Positions 9,010-18,648 of a DNA stretch of 34,264 nucleotides are shown here, in pieces. The position numbers were made by a program, and so were the translations under genes. How positions within the stretch are numbered: position 1 is the stretch's first letter; each line of letters begins with the position of its first letter. Origin of the DNA: Defluviitaleaceae bacterium (GTDB lineage Bacteria; Bacillota; Clostridia; Lachnospirales; WQUN01). The stretch spans positions 1 through 34,264 of the forward strand of contig WQVY01000025.1 of assembly GCA_009785605.1 (NCBI GenBank). The letters run 5' to 3'. Below the pieces are notes generated by a model, which saw only the letters and a program-made list of their open reading frames with translations, made no database searches and was not told where the DNA came from.

Positions 9010-9597
9010 ATGTTTAGAAACATTTTAAACCACCGACACTCTAATCGTCGGCCTCACCCACGGCCCCACCCCCACCCACGGCCCCATCCGCACCCACAGC
9101 CAACTCCGCGGCCCCACCCACATCCACACCCTCACCCACCGCGCCCAGCCCCACCTATACCCCCACCACCGCCACGCCCACCAAGGCCACGCGACCATGG
9201 GCCACAACCACATGTTATAGATATCAACAAGGCCACACTACAAAACAATACCTACCGCACGGCCCTGTGGACTGGTCATCACTTGCAGCTAACCGTAATG
9301 TGCATACAGCCTGGCGAAGACATTGGCCTAGAAGTACACCCAGATACAGACCAATTTATACGTATAGAAGAAGGCCAAGGCATGGTGCAAATGGGCCCAT
9401 CCAGAAGAAACCTTGACTACCGCCAACCGGTATTCAACGACTTTGCGGTTTTTGTACCCGCTGGGACATGGCATAATATAACAAATATAGGGCGCACACC
9501 AATGAGAGTATATACAATTTACGCACCACCCCATCACCCCCACGGGACAGTACACGCTACAAAAGCCATAGCAGAACAAATGGAAAGTCATCACTAG
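9010..9597 (+). CDS. Cupin-domain protein with His/Pro-rich N-terminal tract
   Basis: The start is ATG 9010 with ATAGGAGG just upstream; a longer frame to 8887 has no ribosome site. The 195-aa protein begins MFRNILNHRHSNRR, then has about 55 residues made almost entirely of Pro, His and Arg (roughly residues 15-70, many Pro-His dipeptides and a run of Pro). The rest is a single cupin barrel: motif 1 GEDIGLEVHPDTDQFIRIEEG and motif 2 FVPAGTWHNITNIG, which provide likely metal ligands, with a His-rich C-terminus (APPHHPHG and a final SHH). The relatives I recall are small mannose-6-phosphate-isomerase-like cupins of unknown substrate. Its position directly upstream of spoIIR suggests, but does not prove, a sporulation or spore-surface role. 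Confidence 0.87.
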   Translation: MFRNILNHRHSNRRPHPRPHPHPRPHPHPQPTPRPHPHPHPHPPRPAPPIPPPPPRPPRPRDHGPQPHVIDINKATLQNNTYRTALWTGHHLQLTVMCIQPGEDIGLEVHPDTDQFIRIEEGQGMVQMGPSRRNLDYRQPVFNDFAVFVPAGTWHNITNIGRTPMRVYTIYAPPHHPHGTVHATKAIAEQMESHH

Positions 9598-9705
9598 TCC
9601 TAGTCCTAGTCTTAGTTTCTATTACGATGCATTAGTTGTATATAACCTCGCCATACTGGCAAGAATCCCATTATATTTTTTGGATTCGCAATAGGAGGCG
9701 AAATA

Positions 9706-10401
9706 ATGTACAAACTACGTATCTTAAAAGAAACAAAAATCCTAGCCATAAGCCTAGCAATAGGCCTGGCACTTGCAATAAGCGCAGCGGCATACACATA
9801 TGTATACTCTGCAACAACGCAGCGCGACATTGCCGAAAATGTAATCCGTTTTCATGTACTGGCCCATAGCGACGAGTATGTGGACCAAGTAATCAAAGAC
9901 ATAGTGCGCAAGGAGGTACTGGCAGAGTTTGAGTATCTGCTTAACTCGACAAGCAATGTTAAAGAATCACGTCAGCTACTTCAAGCAGAGCTACCGTCTA
10001 TTCAGGCCCATGCGCAAGCAGTGGTGCATAAGCTGGGCTTTGACTACCAGGTAAACGCGCGTATAGACAAGACATTTTTCCCAACCCAAGTGTATGGCGA
10101 GCTGTCATTTCCGCCCGGTGTATACGAGGCGCTGCAGATATCAATAGGTGACGGTATAGGCAGAAACTGGTGGTGCCTAATGTTTCCACCACTTTGCTTT
10201 GTGGATATGACCGGTACAGAAACCGGCCGCCAACAGCTTGCCGACACCGTAAGCGACGAATCCTTTAGGCTACTAACCCATCAAGAACAAGACGCAAACC
10301 CAACCATGGAAGTACGCTTTAGGATAGTAGAATGGTGGCAAAACAGAAGAAACACAAACCACCCAACATCGCCCCATCCCGGCCAGATTATGAGCCGGTA
10401 A
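9706..10401 (+). CDS. spoIIR: Stage II sporulation protein R
   Basis: SpoIIR is the secreted forespore signal that triggers the SpoIIGA protease to process pro-sigma-E in the mother cell. The 231-aa product has an N-terminal hydrophobic export segment (residues 13-35). It then shows the family landmarks ENVIRFHVLAHSDEYVDQVIKD, TFFPTQVYGELSFPPGVYEAL and IGRNWWCLMFPPLCFVD. The C-terminal 45 residues are polar and variable. An AGGAGG stands about 7 nt before the ATG. It ends at the terminator at 10411. It is the strongest single sign that this organism forms endospores. Confidence 0.95.
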   Translation: MYKLRILKETKILAISLAIGLALAISAAAYTYVYSATTQRDIAENVIRFHVLAHSDEYVDQVIKDIVRKEVLAEFEYLLNSTSNVKESRQLLQAELPSIQAHAQAVVHKLGFDYQVNARIDKTFFPTQVYGELSFPPGVYEALQISIGDGIGRNWWCLMFPPLCFVDMTGTETGRQQLADTVSDESFRLLTHQEQDANPTMEVRFRIVEWWQNRRNTNHPTSPHPGQIMSR

Positions 10402-10410
10402 ACGCTATAA

Positions 10411-10447
10411 AAAAACAGCCTTTTCTTTAAAAGAAAGGGCTGTTTTT
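10411..10447. terminator. Bidirectional Rho-independent terminator
   Basis: AAAAACAGCC (10411-10420) pairs with GGCTGTTTTT (10438-10447), and the inside TTTTCTTT / AAAGAAAG stretch extends the helix. The stem is flanked by A-runs on the left and T-runs on the right, so it can stop both spoIIR and the converging DUF4129 gene. Confidence 0.9.
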
Positions 10448-10484
10448 GCTATATAGATAAATCTTAGAAACTGTATTCAACTTC

Positions 10485-11678
10485 TTAATCCCTGCCGTAC
10501 CTGACTTTTTCATACCTGATTGTTAGCTCGCCAATATCTTCCTTATGATGGATTTTCTCTGCTATTTGGTCAGGGGTATCGTGGGGCATAACTTGCACGC
10601 CACGTTTTATATGACTTTTTACTTTTTTTATATAAGCACGCCTAACCGGGTGCCTAACCAAGCGTCTAAAGCGTGGTATAAGGTTGCTAAAGCCGCTCAT
10701 TGTTATCTTTTCGTTGCTTATGCTGTATGTTTGTTCTTTCAAAACACGGATAGGTTTTTCTCTTTTTTCAAATTTATGCGAAAATTTCATGTACAGGTAA
10801 ACCAGTAATATGATTACGCCAATTGCGGCCAAAACAATTTCGATTGTATATCCTTCTCGTGGCGTAACCATAAATGCATCATGGATTTCTTCCAATGTCA
10901 ACAAGTCCGGAGGCTCTGACCCATCGTCTGTCATGCCAAACGGGGGGTTCCAGTTAATGTGTGAAAATAACCAAACAAAAAAAGTACCAATGATGGCAAC
11001 TATCATAAACAAAACCCAAAACACCCTGCCTGTTGCAACCATTAGCAATGCACCTATGGGGGTAAAAACAGCAACAGCACCACCTACAGCTAGCACTACA
11101 GCAAAAACTAACAATAATTTGATGTTATTGGCAATTAAGCTGCCAACATGTCGCCTGCTATGATGCCCATTAACCACCAGGTTAAAATCCAAATTGGTTA
11201 TATGAACATGGATTACAACAGCCAAAAAAATTAGCAAGGTAGAAACATGATAATACACAGTTGTAACAGTACTGCCACTATCATTGATTGTTAGCAAACC
11301 AAAAAACGCCAGATTAACAAATATGCCAAAAAAAACTACCCCAAACGGCAACTTCCATTGGTCTTTAAACTTAGTTGTAATAGAGTACATAACCGATACA
11401 GCAATAAACCCAACAATAATAACACGCGTATGAATTTCAATGTCAGGTATTAGCGAAATGGCGATAATAATCACATGCGAAAACAAGAAAAGAACCCTAC
11501 TTTTAGATATAACAAAGCGCAATAAAGACAATAGTGAAAACGGCACCACCAGCAAGAGGTATATCACCGATATATTGCCTACTGTCGTCTGATAGAGATA
11601 TACAACAACAGCAAAAATAAACAAAAACGCTACCAAGTCAACAAGAAGTGCCTTTATAATCCCACGCTTAGCCGTCAC
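10485..11678 (-). CDS. Membrane protein with C-terminal DUF4129-like domain
   Basis: The 397-aa product has about eight hydrophobic segments over residues 1-240, a loop, another segment near residue 285-305, and a soluble C-terminal domain. That domain (RRAYIKKVKSHI, then HDTPDQIAEKI and LTIRYEKVRYG) matches the DUF4129 end found in TgpA-like proteins. The transglutaminase domain that usually lies between membrane part and DUF4129 is absent. It starts at a GTG (11678) inside the end of the DUF58 gene (GTGA overlap), with GGAGGTGAT as ribosome site. MoxR, DUF58 and DUF4129 proteins recur together and are thought to act in envelope or surface-protein assembly; the exact job is unknown. Confidence 0.82.
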   Translation of the reverse strand: MTAKRGIIKALLVDLVAFLFIFAVVVYLYQTTVGNISVIYLLLVVPFSLLSLLRFVISKSRVLFLFSHVIIIAISLIPDIEIHTRVIIVGFIAVSVMYSITTKFKDQWKLPFGVVFFGIFVNLAFFGLLTINDSGSTVTTVYYHVSTLLIFLAVVIHVHITNLDFNLVVNGHHSRRHVGSLIANNIKLLLVFAVVLAVGGAVAVFTPIGALLMVATGRVFWVLFMIVAIIGTFFVWLFSHINWNPPFGMTDDGSEPPDLLTLEEIHDAFMVTPREGYTIEIVLAAIGVIILLVYLYMKFSHKFEKREKPIRVLKEQTYSISNEKITMSGFSNLIPRFRRLVRHPVRRAYIKKVKSHIKRGVQVMPHDTPDQIAEKIHHKEDIGELTIRYEKVRYGRD

Positions 11679-12832
11679 ACTATCACCTCCAAAGTGCTTA
11701 TATGCTCTGTTTCTAATAAATTATTGTCAATCCCAATCCCGGTCTCGCTGTTGTAAGGGATAACCATAAAACCAGACCCGCCTCTGTCGCGTAGCCCTTC
11801 AAACGAATCCAGTAAATCATTTTTGTGATATGCAGAAATAATTAAATATACAGCTTCGTAATCCATAATACTGTTGATATATTCTGACATAGGCGTTACT
11901 TTGAATGTAAGGTCTATACGTGCTAGGGCTTCGTAGATGGCGTATAAATGCGATGTGGATGCGCCTCCACGCAGGTTAACCAGCCCACCCCCGCCCCTGG
12001 TGGCTAAGTCTAGGTCCTGGCCGTTGGTTGTAAACGCTACATTTACATTGTCGTTGATATAATGCCCGGCAACAGAGGCTGCTAGGCGAATAGAATGCTC
12101 GAATAGTTCCCGGTCTGGGTAAGTGGTATAAGACTCTAGATTAAGAATGACATGTAGCCGCTTTGAAGAAATAGGCGCGTGTATATTGACCATCAACTGC
12201 TGGGCAATAGCTGTGGCTTTGAAATTAACGGTATGGGCCGGGTCTGTAGGTTGGTATTCGCGTATGCCTCTAAACTCAAATGGGTCTGGGTTTATTAGCT
12301 GATGCGAAAGTAGCTCTGCATCCATCCTCTTATACAGTACTTCTAGCTCGGATGCGTCTATTATTTTGGGGAAAACCACTAACCTGTTAACTGACCTAAA
12401 ATCTTTAGAAAACTGCTTAGAATGCATGAGATTAGTAGCTGTAAGGGTCACCCTTTTGAAACGATATATCCCACGTCTGCTACATACAAAAGCAACCCTG
12501 CGGCGCACACTTTGAAACATCATCACAGAAAATAACTCGTTTTGACTTTTACCGTCACTGTCATGCTTGCTTTTTGTGGGTATATCAGCGGATGTATCTT
12601 CATCTAAAAAGATAAGGTTTCTTGACATATGAAAACTAAGAAACAACCACGGAAGTGGCAGGAACTTGCGGTTGGTTATATCTTGTGTCAGGTATATCTG
12701 TTCACCTTCAAACGCTTCTTTTGCAGAGAATTTTATGTTTACCGTAAGCCCTCTATCCCAAAACTTTTTGAATAAGTAACCTTGTAAAGCTATTAGCGCA
12801 AAAATAAATAACCCCATGTAGATGATGGTCAT
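11675..12832 (-). CDS. DUF58 domain protein
   Basis: The 385-aa product has one N-terminal hydrophobic anchor (MTIIYMGLFIFALIALQGYLF), a beta-rich middle, and the DUF58 signature FEFRGIREYQPTDPAHTVNFKA at about residues 190-212. A von-Willebrand-A-like C-terminal domain follows. ATG 12832 is preferred over ATG 12838 because GGAGGGG would be too close to the first. It lies between moxR and the DUF4129 gene and overlaps the latter by 4 nt. DUF58 proteins accompany MoxR ATPases and are presumed to be their clients or partners. Confidence 0.92.
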   Translation of the reverse strand: MTIIYMGLFIFALIALQGYLFKKFWDRGLTVNIKFSAKEAFEGEQIYLTQDITNRKFLPLPWLFLSFHMSRNLIFLDEDTSADIPTKSKHDSDGKSQNELFSVMMFQSVRRRVAFVCSRRGIYRFKRVTLTATNLMHSKQFSKDFRSVNRLVVFPKIIDASELEVLYKRMDAELLSHQLINPDPFEFRGIREYQPTDPAHTVNFKATAIAQQLMVNIHAPISSKRLHVILNLESYTTYPDRELFEHSIRLAASVAGHYINDNVNVAFTTNGQDLDLATRGGGGLVNLRGGASTSHLYAIYEALARIDLTFKVTPMSEYINSIMDYEAVYLIISAYHKNDLLDSFEGLRDRGGSGFMVIPYNSETGIGIDNNLLETEHISTLEVIV

Positions 12833-12865
12833 AAACATACCCCTCCTTCATACATATGGGTTGGA

Positions 12866-13813
<948 letters not shown>

Positions 13814-13878
13814 TGTATCCTCCCGGTTTTAAATAATTAACCCTGAAAGTATCAAATCTTAACAGGCATGTCAAGCAT

Positions 13879-14877
13879 TTAGAACACCAGCATCAAGATA
13901 ATCGCGGTCAAGTTTAAACACGCACTTACTAGTACTATAAGCGCCATGGCATAGGGCGGCTTAAGCCCTGCCTTGACCAGCCTAAAATGGATATGGGTGA
14001 TGTTGCTGGTTGTGTCTGGTTTGTGAGCTGGCTGCCTTGCTAGTAGCCGCCTAACAACAACCAACACACTATCAAAAATGGGCACACCCATAGCCAATAT
14101 TGGTATCATCACAGATATTACCGTGGCTTGCTTAAATGCCCCGTGTAGGGAAATGGCCGCAAGCAAATACCCCAGCAAATAAGCGCCAGAGTCCCCCATA
14201 AATACCTTGGCGGGCGGGAGGTTGTGCCGCAAAAATCCGGTAATTACGCCCACAAACAGCACAGCCATGAAAGCAGAATCTGACTGGTTCATGGTAACGG
14301 CTACTATAAATAGCGTACAGCCAGACAGCATAGCAAGTGACCCTGCAAGCCCGTCTAGCCCGTCCATAAAATTAAACACAGTAACCAAGCCCACAAACCA
14401 AAGTACAGTTATTACAAATTGCAGCCCGATATGAAAGTATACATAGTTGTCTGTAAACGGATTCATAAAACCTGTGAAGCGTATGCCGGCGGCAAAGGCC
14501 AGCACTGCCGCCAATATGTGTATCATCAGTCGTGGCCATACGGGAAAATCGCGCCCACGGGTTTTAGAAAAATCGTCTATTAGCCCTATGCCTACAATCA
14601 TGGTTGCGCCGGGGATTAGCGCCCATAGCCCGGTTGTGTCCATTGAGCCGCGTACCATGTTGGGTAAAACAACCGGCCCTACCGCCACAAAAAGAATAAA
14701 ACCCACAGCGAAAGCAATAAACATCACCAGGCCCCCTGCCATTGGCACGGGGAAGGTATGCTTTTTACGTTCTGTGGGTTTGTCTGTAAAGTCTAATTTT
14801 GCGGCTAGTTTTGAGAAAAGCGGCATTAGTAGTAATACCGTTGTAAATGCCATTATAAAGGCTACTGCGTATATCAT
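13879..14877 (-). CDS. UDP-HexNAc:undecaprenyl-phosphate HexNAc-1-P transferase (TagO/WecA/MraY superfamily)
   Basis: The 332-aa, roughly eleven-segment membrane enzyme is of the polyprenyl-phosphate N-acetylhexosamine-1-phosphate transferase superfamily. It shows FTDKPTERKKHTFPVPMAGG, the catalytic FNFMDGLDGLAGS (Asp residues), FMGDSGAYLLGYLLA, and the cytoplasmic HIHFRLVKAGL loop that corresponds to the HIHHRLL of TagO/WecA. TagO-like proteins start wall teichoic acid or other cell-surface glycans by loading GlcNAc-1-P on undecaprenyl phosphate. It is closer to TagO/WecA than to MraY by the His loop. It lies 46 nt downstream of murG. Confidence 0.9.
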   Translation of the reverse strand: MIYAVAFIMAFTTVLLLMPLFSKLAAKLDFTDKPTERKKHTFPVPMAGGLVMFIAFAVGFILFVAVGPVVLPNMVRGSMDTTGLWALIPGATMIVGIGLIDDFSKTRGRDFPVWPRLMIHILAAVLAFAAGIRFTGFMNPFTDNYVYFHIGLQFVITVLWFVGLVTVFNFMDGLDGLAGSLAMLSGCTLFIVAVTMNQSDSAFMAVLFVGVITGFLRHNLPPAKVFMGDSGAYLLGYLLAAISLHGAFKQATVISVMIPILAMGVPIFDSVLVVVRRLLARQPAHKPDTTSNITHIHFRLVKAGLKPPYAMALIVLVSACLNLTAIILMLVF

Positions 14878-14923
14878 ATGAACCGCACATCCTTTTTCGT
14901 TTGTATAAAGGCATTAATATGCC

Positions 14924-15988
14924 TTATGGGAGGTTGTTGCGTAGTACATCCATGATTTGTGTAATGCCATCTGCTTGCTTTAGGGCGTTCATGTTGGCTA
15001 TAAATATTTCCCGTTCATTATAAAGCAATTCCAGGTCATTTAGCAAACGTTCTGGTGTCATATTGCTTTCGGGTAATATCCGCGAAAACCCTTGAAGCGC
15101 GAATGACTCGGCGTTAAGGATTTGGTCGCCCCGGCTGGCCTCCTTGGTTAGCGGGATTAGCAAGTTGGGCATTTTTAGGGCCAAAAGCTCAAACAATGTG
15201 TTTGCCCCGGCTCTGGAGATAACTACGTCTGCCAGTGCAAATAAGTCGGCTAGGCCTTCTTGTACATATTCGAACTCCGCATAGTCTGGTGAGTTTATAC
15301 CGGAGAGGTTTCCTTTCCCGCACAAATGTATGATTTTGAATTTAGGGGTGAGCATGGGCAACGCTTCCCGTACACAGGCGTTGATTGCGGCTGCGCCTTG
15401 GCTGCCGCCTGTTATCATTATTACTGGTTTATCGCTTGTTGTGGGCCAGTTGCATAGTTTTAGGCCTTTTTGCTTGTTGCCGGCAAGCAACTCTTGCCGG
15501 ATGGGGGTGCCGGTTAATACGCTCTTACGTTCGGGTAGGTGTGTTAGTGTTTCCGGGAAACTGACGCATATCTTGTTAACAAATGGCTGCGAAAGCCGGT
15601 TTGCAAGCCCCGGTGTTATGTCTGATTCATGTGTTATGCTTGGCACCCGCAGTATCCTTGCGGCCACCAGTACCGGCACAGTAACAAATCCGCCCTTAGA
15701 AAAAATAATATCTGGTTTTATTCGCCTTATCACGCCTATTGCGTCGCCTAGGCCCTTAATTACACGAAAAATGTCTGTAATATTCTTTAAATTCACATAC
15801 CGTCGTAGTTTGCCGGCAGATATGGCGTGATAGGGTATACCTGCGGCTTTTACCAGGTCACACTCTAAGCCGTTTTTGCTTCCTATATAATGCACCTCGA
15901 AACCTTCAGCCTTCAAAGCCGGTAATAATGCCAAGTTGGGGGTAACATGTCCGGCTGTTCCCCCGCCGGTAAGAATAATTTTTTTCAT
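14924..15988 (-). CDS. murG: Undecaprenyldiphospho-muramoylpentapeptide beta-N-acetylglucosaminyltransferase
   Basis: MurG adds GlcNAc to lipid I to make lipid II on the inner membrane face. The 354-aa product shows GGGTAGHVTPNLAL, FSKGGFVTVPVLVAARI, THESDITPGLANR, TGTPIRQELL, ITGGSQGAAAINACV and RAGANTLFELLALKMPNLLIPL, the GT28 signatures, at normal length. The HESD segment replaces the HEQN of proteobacterial MurG, as in many Firmicutes paralogues. It is not in a dcw cluster here, so a second murG elsewhere is possible. A promoter is visible just upstream (see 16011-16039). Confidence 0.94.
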   Translation of the reverse strand: MKKIILTGGGTAGHVTPNLALLPALKAEGFEVHYIGSKNGLECDLVKAAGIPYHAISAGKLRRYVNLKNITDIFRVIKGLGDAIGVIRRIKPDIIFSKGGFVTVPVLVAARILRVPSITHESDITPGLANRLSQPFVNKICVSFPETLTHLPERKSVLTGTPIRQELLAGNKQKGLKLCNWPTTSDKPVIMITGGSQGAAAINACVREALPMLTPKFKIIHLCGKGNLSGINSPDYAEFEYVQEGLADLFALADVVISRAGANTLFELLALKMPNLLIPLTKEASRGDQILNAESFALQGFSRILPESNMTPERLLNDLELLYNEREIFIANMNALKQADGITQIMDVLRNNLP

Positions 15989-16010
15989 TTTTCACCCGTT
16001 TTGAGTTTTT

Positions 16011-16040
16011 ATTATACTTTTACAGATGGCCTGTTATAAT
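16011..16040. promoter_or_regulatory. Interlocked divergent sigma-A-type promoters for murG and the 16088 operon
   Basis: Plus strand: TTATAC (16012-16017), 17-nt spacer, TATAAT (16035-16040). Minus strand: TTATAA (complement of 16034-16039), 17-nt spacer, TATAAT (complement of 16011-16016). Each -10 box overlaps the other promoter's -35 box. The -10 boxes are perfect and the -35 boxes are weak. Confidence 0.6.
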
Positions 16041-16087
16041 ATTATCATTAAATCTATGCATCCTGGCAAGGGAAGGTACCTTGACCT

Positions 16088-17656
16088 ATGAAAAAGTTAA
16101 TTGCCTGTTGTTTGCTCATATTATTGGTTGCGGCGTGCGGGCGAGGGCCCGTGCCGGATAATGGCTATCCGGAGTATACACCTGCCCCACAATATGAAGA
16201 AGACGACTATACAAATCAAGAGCCGGCACATGTTGATGCCCCAGGCTTTGACCGTTTTGACCATTATGACATAAGCCTTACCATTGACCCGGCCACACGT
16301 ACCGTGACAAATGGCATGTCACGTATCAGGTTTACAAACCGCACAGGCGACGATTTAAGCGAGATCGTGCTGCGGGTTCCTTTGAATGTCTTTAACGAGA
16401 GTGCGCGGCACTCTTTTAATGAGTTTGAGGAAAGTGTTTTCCGCCATGGGCGGGATTATGGATATATGGATATCCAATATGTGACCGTAGACAACGAAGA
16501 TTTAAACTTCGAGCTCGACGGTACTGTTTTGCTATTGCACTTGGATATGCCACTGGCCCCGGAAGCAACTGTGCAGCTTGTGTTGCAGTACAGCGCATAC
16601 ATCCCCATGATAGCCCACCGCGTGGGTGCTAACCAGCAGGCTATGTGGTTTGGGATGCTACTGCCTATGCTGGCTGTATATGGCGATGATGGGTGGCTTA
16701 CCAATGAGTTGTACCCGGCCGGCGACCCATTTGTGCTAGAGATGGCCAATTTTATCGTGGAAATAACAACCCCGGCAGATTACATAGTTGCTGGTACTGG
16801 CATAAAAACCGGCGAGATACCAGTAGAAGATACCGATACCCGCGTTACAACATTTGTGGCCAATAATACCAGGGATTTTGCATTTGCCATATCCCCGCAC
16901 TTCCAGCAAGAATGGATAAGTACCGAAAGCGGGGATATCCACCTATATTATTTCACAGAAGACCTGCCGGTAGACACGATTTTGGAAATAGCCAGGCTAA
17001 GTATGGATTATTTCTCGTATAGGATACGACATTACCCGTTTGACCATATTCGTATCATAGAAACGGATATGTATAGGGATGTGATGACGTTTTCTAATGT
17101 GATATTTATTGATACATCAGCCCTTACAGAACCTAACCATGAAGCGCTGACCCGTGCGCTTGGCCACCAGTGGTTTTTTAATGTTGTGGGGAGTGACCCT
17201 GTGGCAGAGTCGTGGCTGGATAAGGGGCTAATACGGTATCTTACCGCGCGGCTTATTAATAACCGGCCGGCTTTGCTTTTGACTTATATGAATAATATAT
17301 ATGCGGGTGTTTCTGCCCGCGAAGATTTATATCTTTCCAACGGATTAGGGGCTTTCGAAAACTGGCAAGACTACTACAAGACCCATCATGTCAAGGGGAT
17401 GCTAATGTTTAACGCACTTAGCAACCACATGAGTGATGACATGTTTTGGGAGCTTATACGCCAGTATTTCCAGACGTTTTATTTCCGCATAGCAACCGGG
17501 GCAGATTTTATTAACTTGGCCGAAGAAATATACGGCAATAGCCTTGCAAGCTTTTTTGACGAGTGGTTTATAGGCGGGGCAGTGCCACTACTGCCAGACA
17601 GGCAAAGACTAGACACTCACGCGACAGAACATGTAGAGGATGAAGAACGCCAATGA
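16088..17656 (+). CDS. M1-peptidase-like lipoprotein, predicted catalytically inactive
   Basis: The 522-aa protein has a lipoprotein signal (MKKLIACCLLILLVAACG; lipobox VAAC). A Tyr/Glu/Pro-rich linker of about 40 residues follows, then a beta-domain with DHYDISLTIDPATRTV and a gluzincin-like domain as in M1 aminopeptidases. The motif expected as HExxH followed 18 residues later by Glu reads RALGHQWFFNVVG ... ESWLDKGL. The first His is Arg, the catalytic Glu is Ala and the third zinc ligand Glu is Lys; only the second His remains. It is therefore probably a non-enzymatic surface protein. It overlaps the carboxypeptidase gene by 4 nt (ATGA) and heads a six-gene operon. The fold assignment is fairly sure; the function is unknown. 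Confidence 0.85.
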   Translation: MKKLIACCLLILLVAACGRGPVPDNGYPEYTPAPQYEEDDYTNQEPAHVDAPGFDRFDHYDISLTIDPATRTVTNGMSRIRFTNRTGDDLSEIVLRVPLNVFNESARHSFNEFEESVFRHGRDYGYMDIQYVTVDNEDLNFELDGTVLLLHLDMPLAPEATVQLVLQYSAYIPMIAHRVGANQQAMWFGMLLPMLAVYGDDGWLTNELYPAGDPFVLEMANFIVEITTPADYIVAGTGIKTGEIPVEDTDTRVTTFVANNTRDFAFAISPHFQQEWISTESGDIHLYYFTEDLPVDTILEIARLSMDYFSYRIRHYPFDHIRIIETDMYRDVMTFSNVIFIDTSALTEPNHEALTRALGHQWFFNVVGSDPVAESWLDKGLIRYLTARLINNRPALLLTYMNNIYAGVSAREDLYLSNGLGAFENWQDYYKTHHVKGMLMFNALSNHMSDDMFWELIRQYFQTFYFRIATGADFINLAEEIYGNSLASFFDEWFIGGAVPLLPDRQRLDTHATEHVEDEERQ

Positions 17657-18648
17657 GAAAAAGATATCGTGAACCGGTTTTCTCCGGTGGTTTTACCGCA
17701 TTGTTGCTTGTGATTATACTTGTGGGATGCGGTGTTATTTTTTTTGTGTTAATGGGTGATGGTTTTAGAGATGGCATTGCATCTCTAAGGGCACCATATA
17801 ATTATGGCAGTGAAACGGGCAGTAATGAAGACTATGTACCCAACCAAGATACATTTGAAGGCAATGCAAGCATTGATGAAAATCAGGAGCAAGATAACAA
17901 TATGGGTGATACTTATATAAGCAATGACACAACAGTAGATGACGATATCTATGATAATGAAATTGCTTATAACGATTATGACAGCGCGGACACAACCCCC
18001 GGTACTGGACTAGCGACCAATAATACCGGTGATATTGTGTTGCTAACAGAAGTGGAAAATACTTTGCTGCCATGGTATTTGAAGCTGGTAAACCGGTACA
18101 ACTCCCTTGATTATTATTTTTATCCACAGCTTGCATATCTTGGTGTGGGTGGTGGGCATAGGTTTGATGCACGAGCTTATAGGGCGCTGCTTAATATGTT
18201 AGAGTCTGCCAGGGAATATGGGCTCAACCCTGTTGTTGTGTCTTCTTTTAGGTCTGTTTCGCGGCAGACGTACCTTTTTAACCGGCAAGTACAGCGTCAT
18301 ATAGACGCCGGATATAGCGCAGATGATGCCTTCGAAGCCGCAAGGCGTGTTGTTGCGTATCCTGGTACTAGCGAGCATAATCTTGGGCTTGCAGTGGATA
18401 TTGTCTCCAGCAGTTATACTAGCCTTACAGCTTACCAGGCATATACGCCTGAAGGGATATGGCTTGCGGCCAACAGTTATAGGTATGGTTTTGTACTGCG
18501 GTACCCGTATTATCAGCAGCATATAACAAATATTATTTTCGAGCCGTGGCATTTTAGGTATGTAGGGGTTGCGGCAGCTACAGAAATGTTTGAACGTGGG
18601 TTGGTACTGGAGGAGTATGTTAGCGAAAGGTTGGCTCAGTCCCAATGA
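17653..18648 (+). CDS. Membrane-anchored D-alanyl-D-alanine carboxypeptidase, M15B/VanY-like
   Basis: The 331-aa product starts with an N-terminal membrane segment (residues 12-35). An acidic, Asn/Asp/Tyr-rich linker follows (about 45-120), then an M15 zinc peptidase domain: VVVSSFRSVSRQTYLF, PGTSEHNLGLAVDIV (His and Asp ligands) and FEPWHFRYVG (Glu and His). This is the VanY/DacB pattern, which trims the terminal D-Ala of peptidoglycan pentapeptides outside the membrane. The start codon overlaps the preceding stop and its own stop overlaps the ABC ATPase start. No vanA/vanH-type ligase genes are nearby, so this is housekeeping wall remodelling rather than glycopeptide resistance. Confidence 0.93.
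   Translation: MRKRYREPVFSGGFTALLLVIILVGCGVIFFVLMGDGFRDGIASLRAPYNYGSETGSNEDYVPNQDTFEGNASIDENQEQDNNMGDTYISNDTTVDDDIYDNEIAYNDYDSADTTPGTGLATNNTGDIVLLTEVENTLLPWYLKLVNRYNSLDYYFYPQLAYLGVGGGHRFDARAYRALLNMLESAREYGLNPVVVSSFRSVSRQTYLFNRQVQRHIDAGYSADDAFEAARRVVAYPGTSEHNLGLAVDIVSSSYTSLTAYQAYTPEGIWLAANSYRYGFVLRYPYYQQHITNIIFEPWHFRYVGVAAATEMFERGLVLEEYVSERLAQSQ

Noticed and set aside
9025-9213. Trp-rich small open frame on the minus strand
   Set aside because: It is the antisense shadow of the His/Pro codon tract in the cupin gene.
17653-18648. Vancomycin resistance gene vanY
   Set aside because: The M15 domain fits, but no vanA/vanH/vanX or VanRS genes are present and the context is a general wall/export operon.
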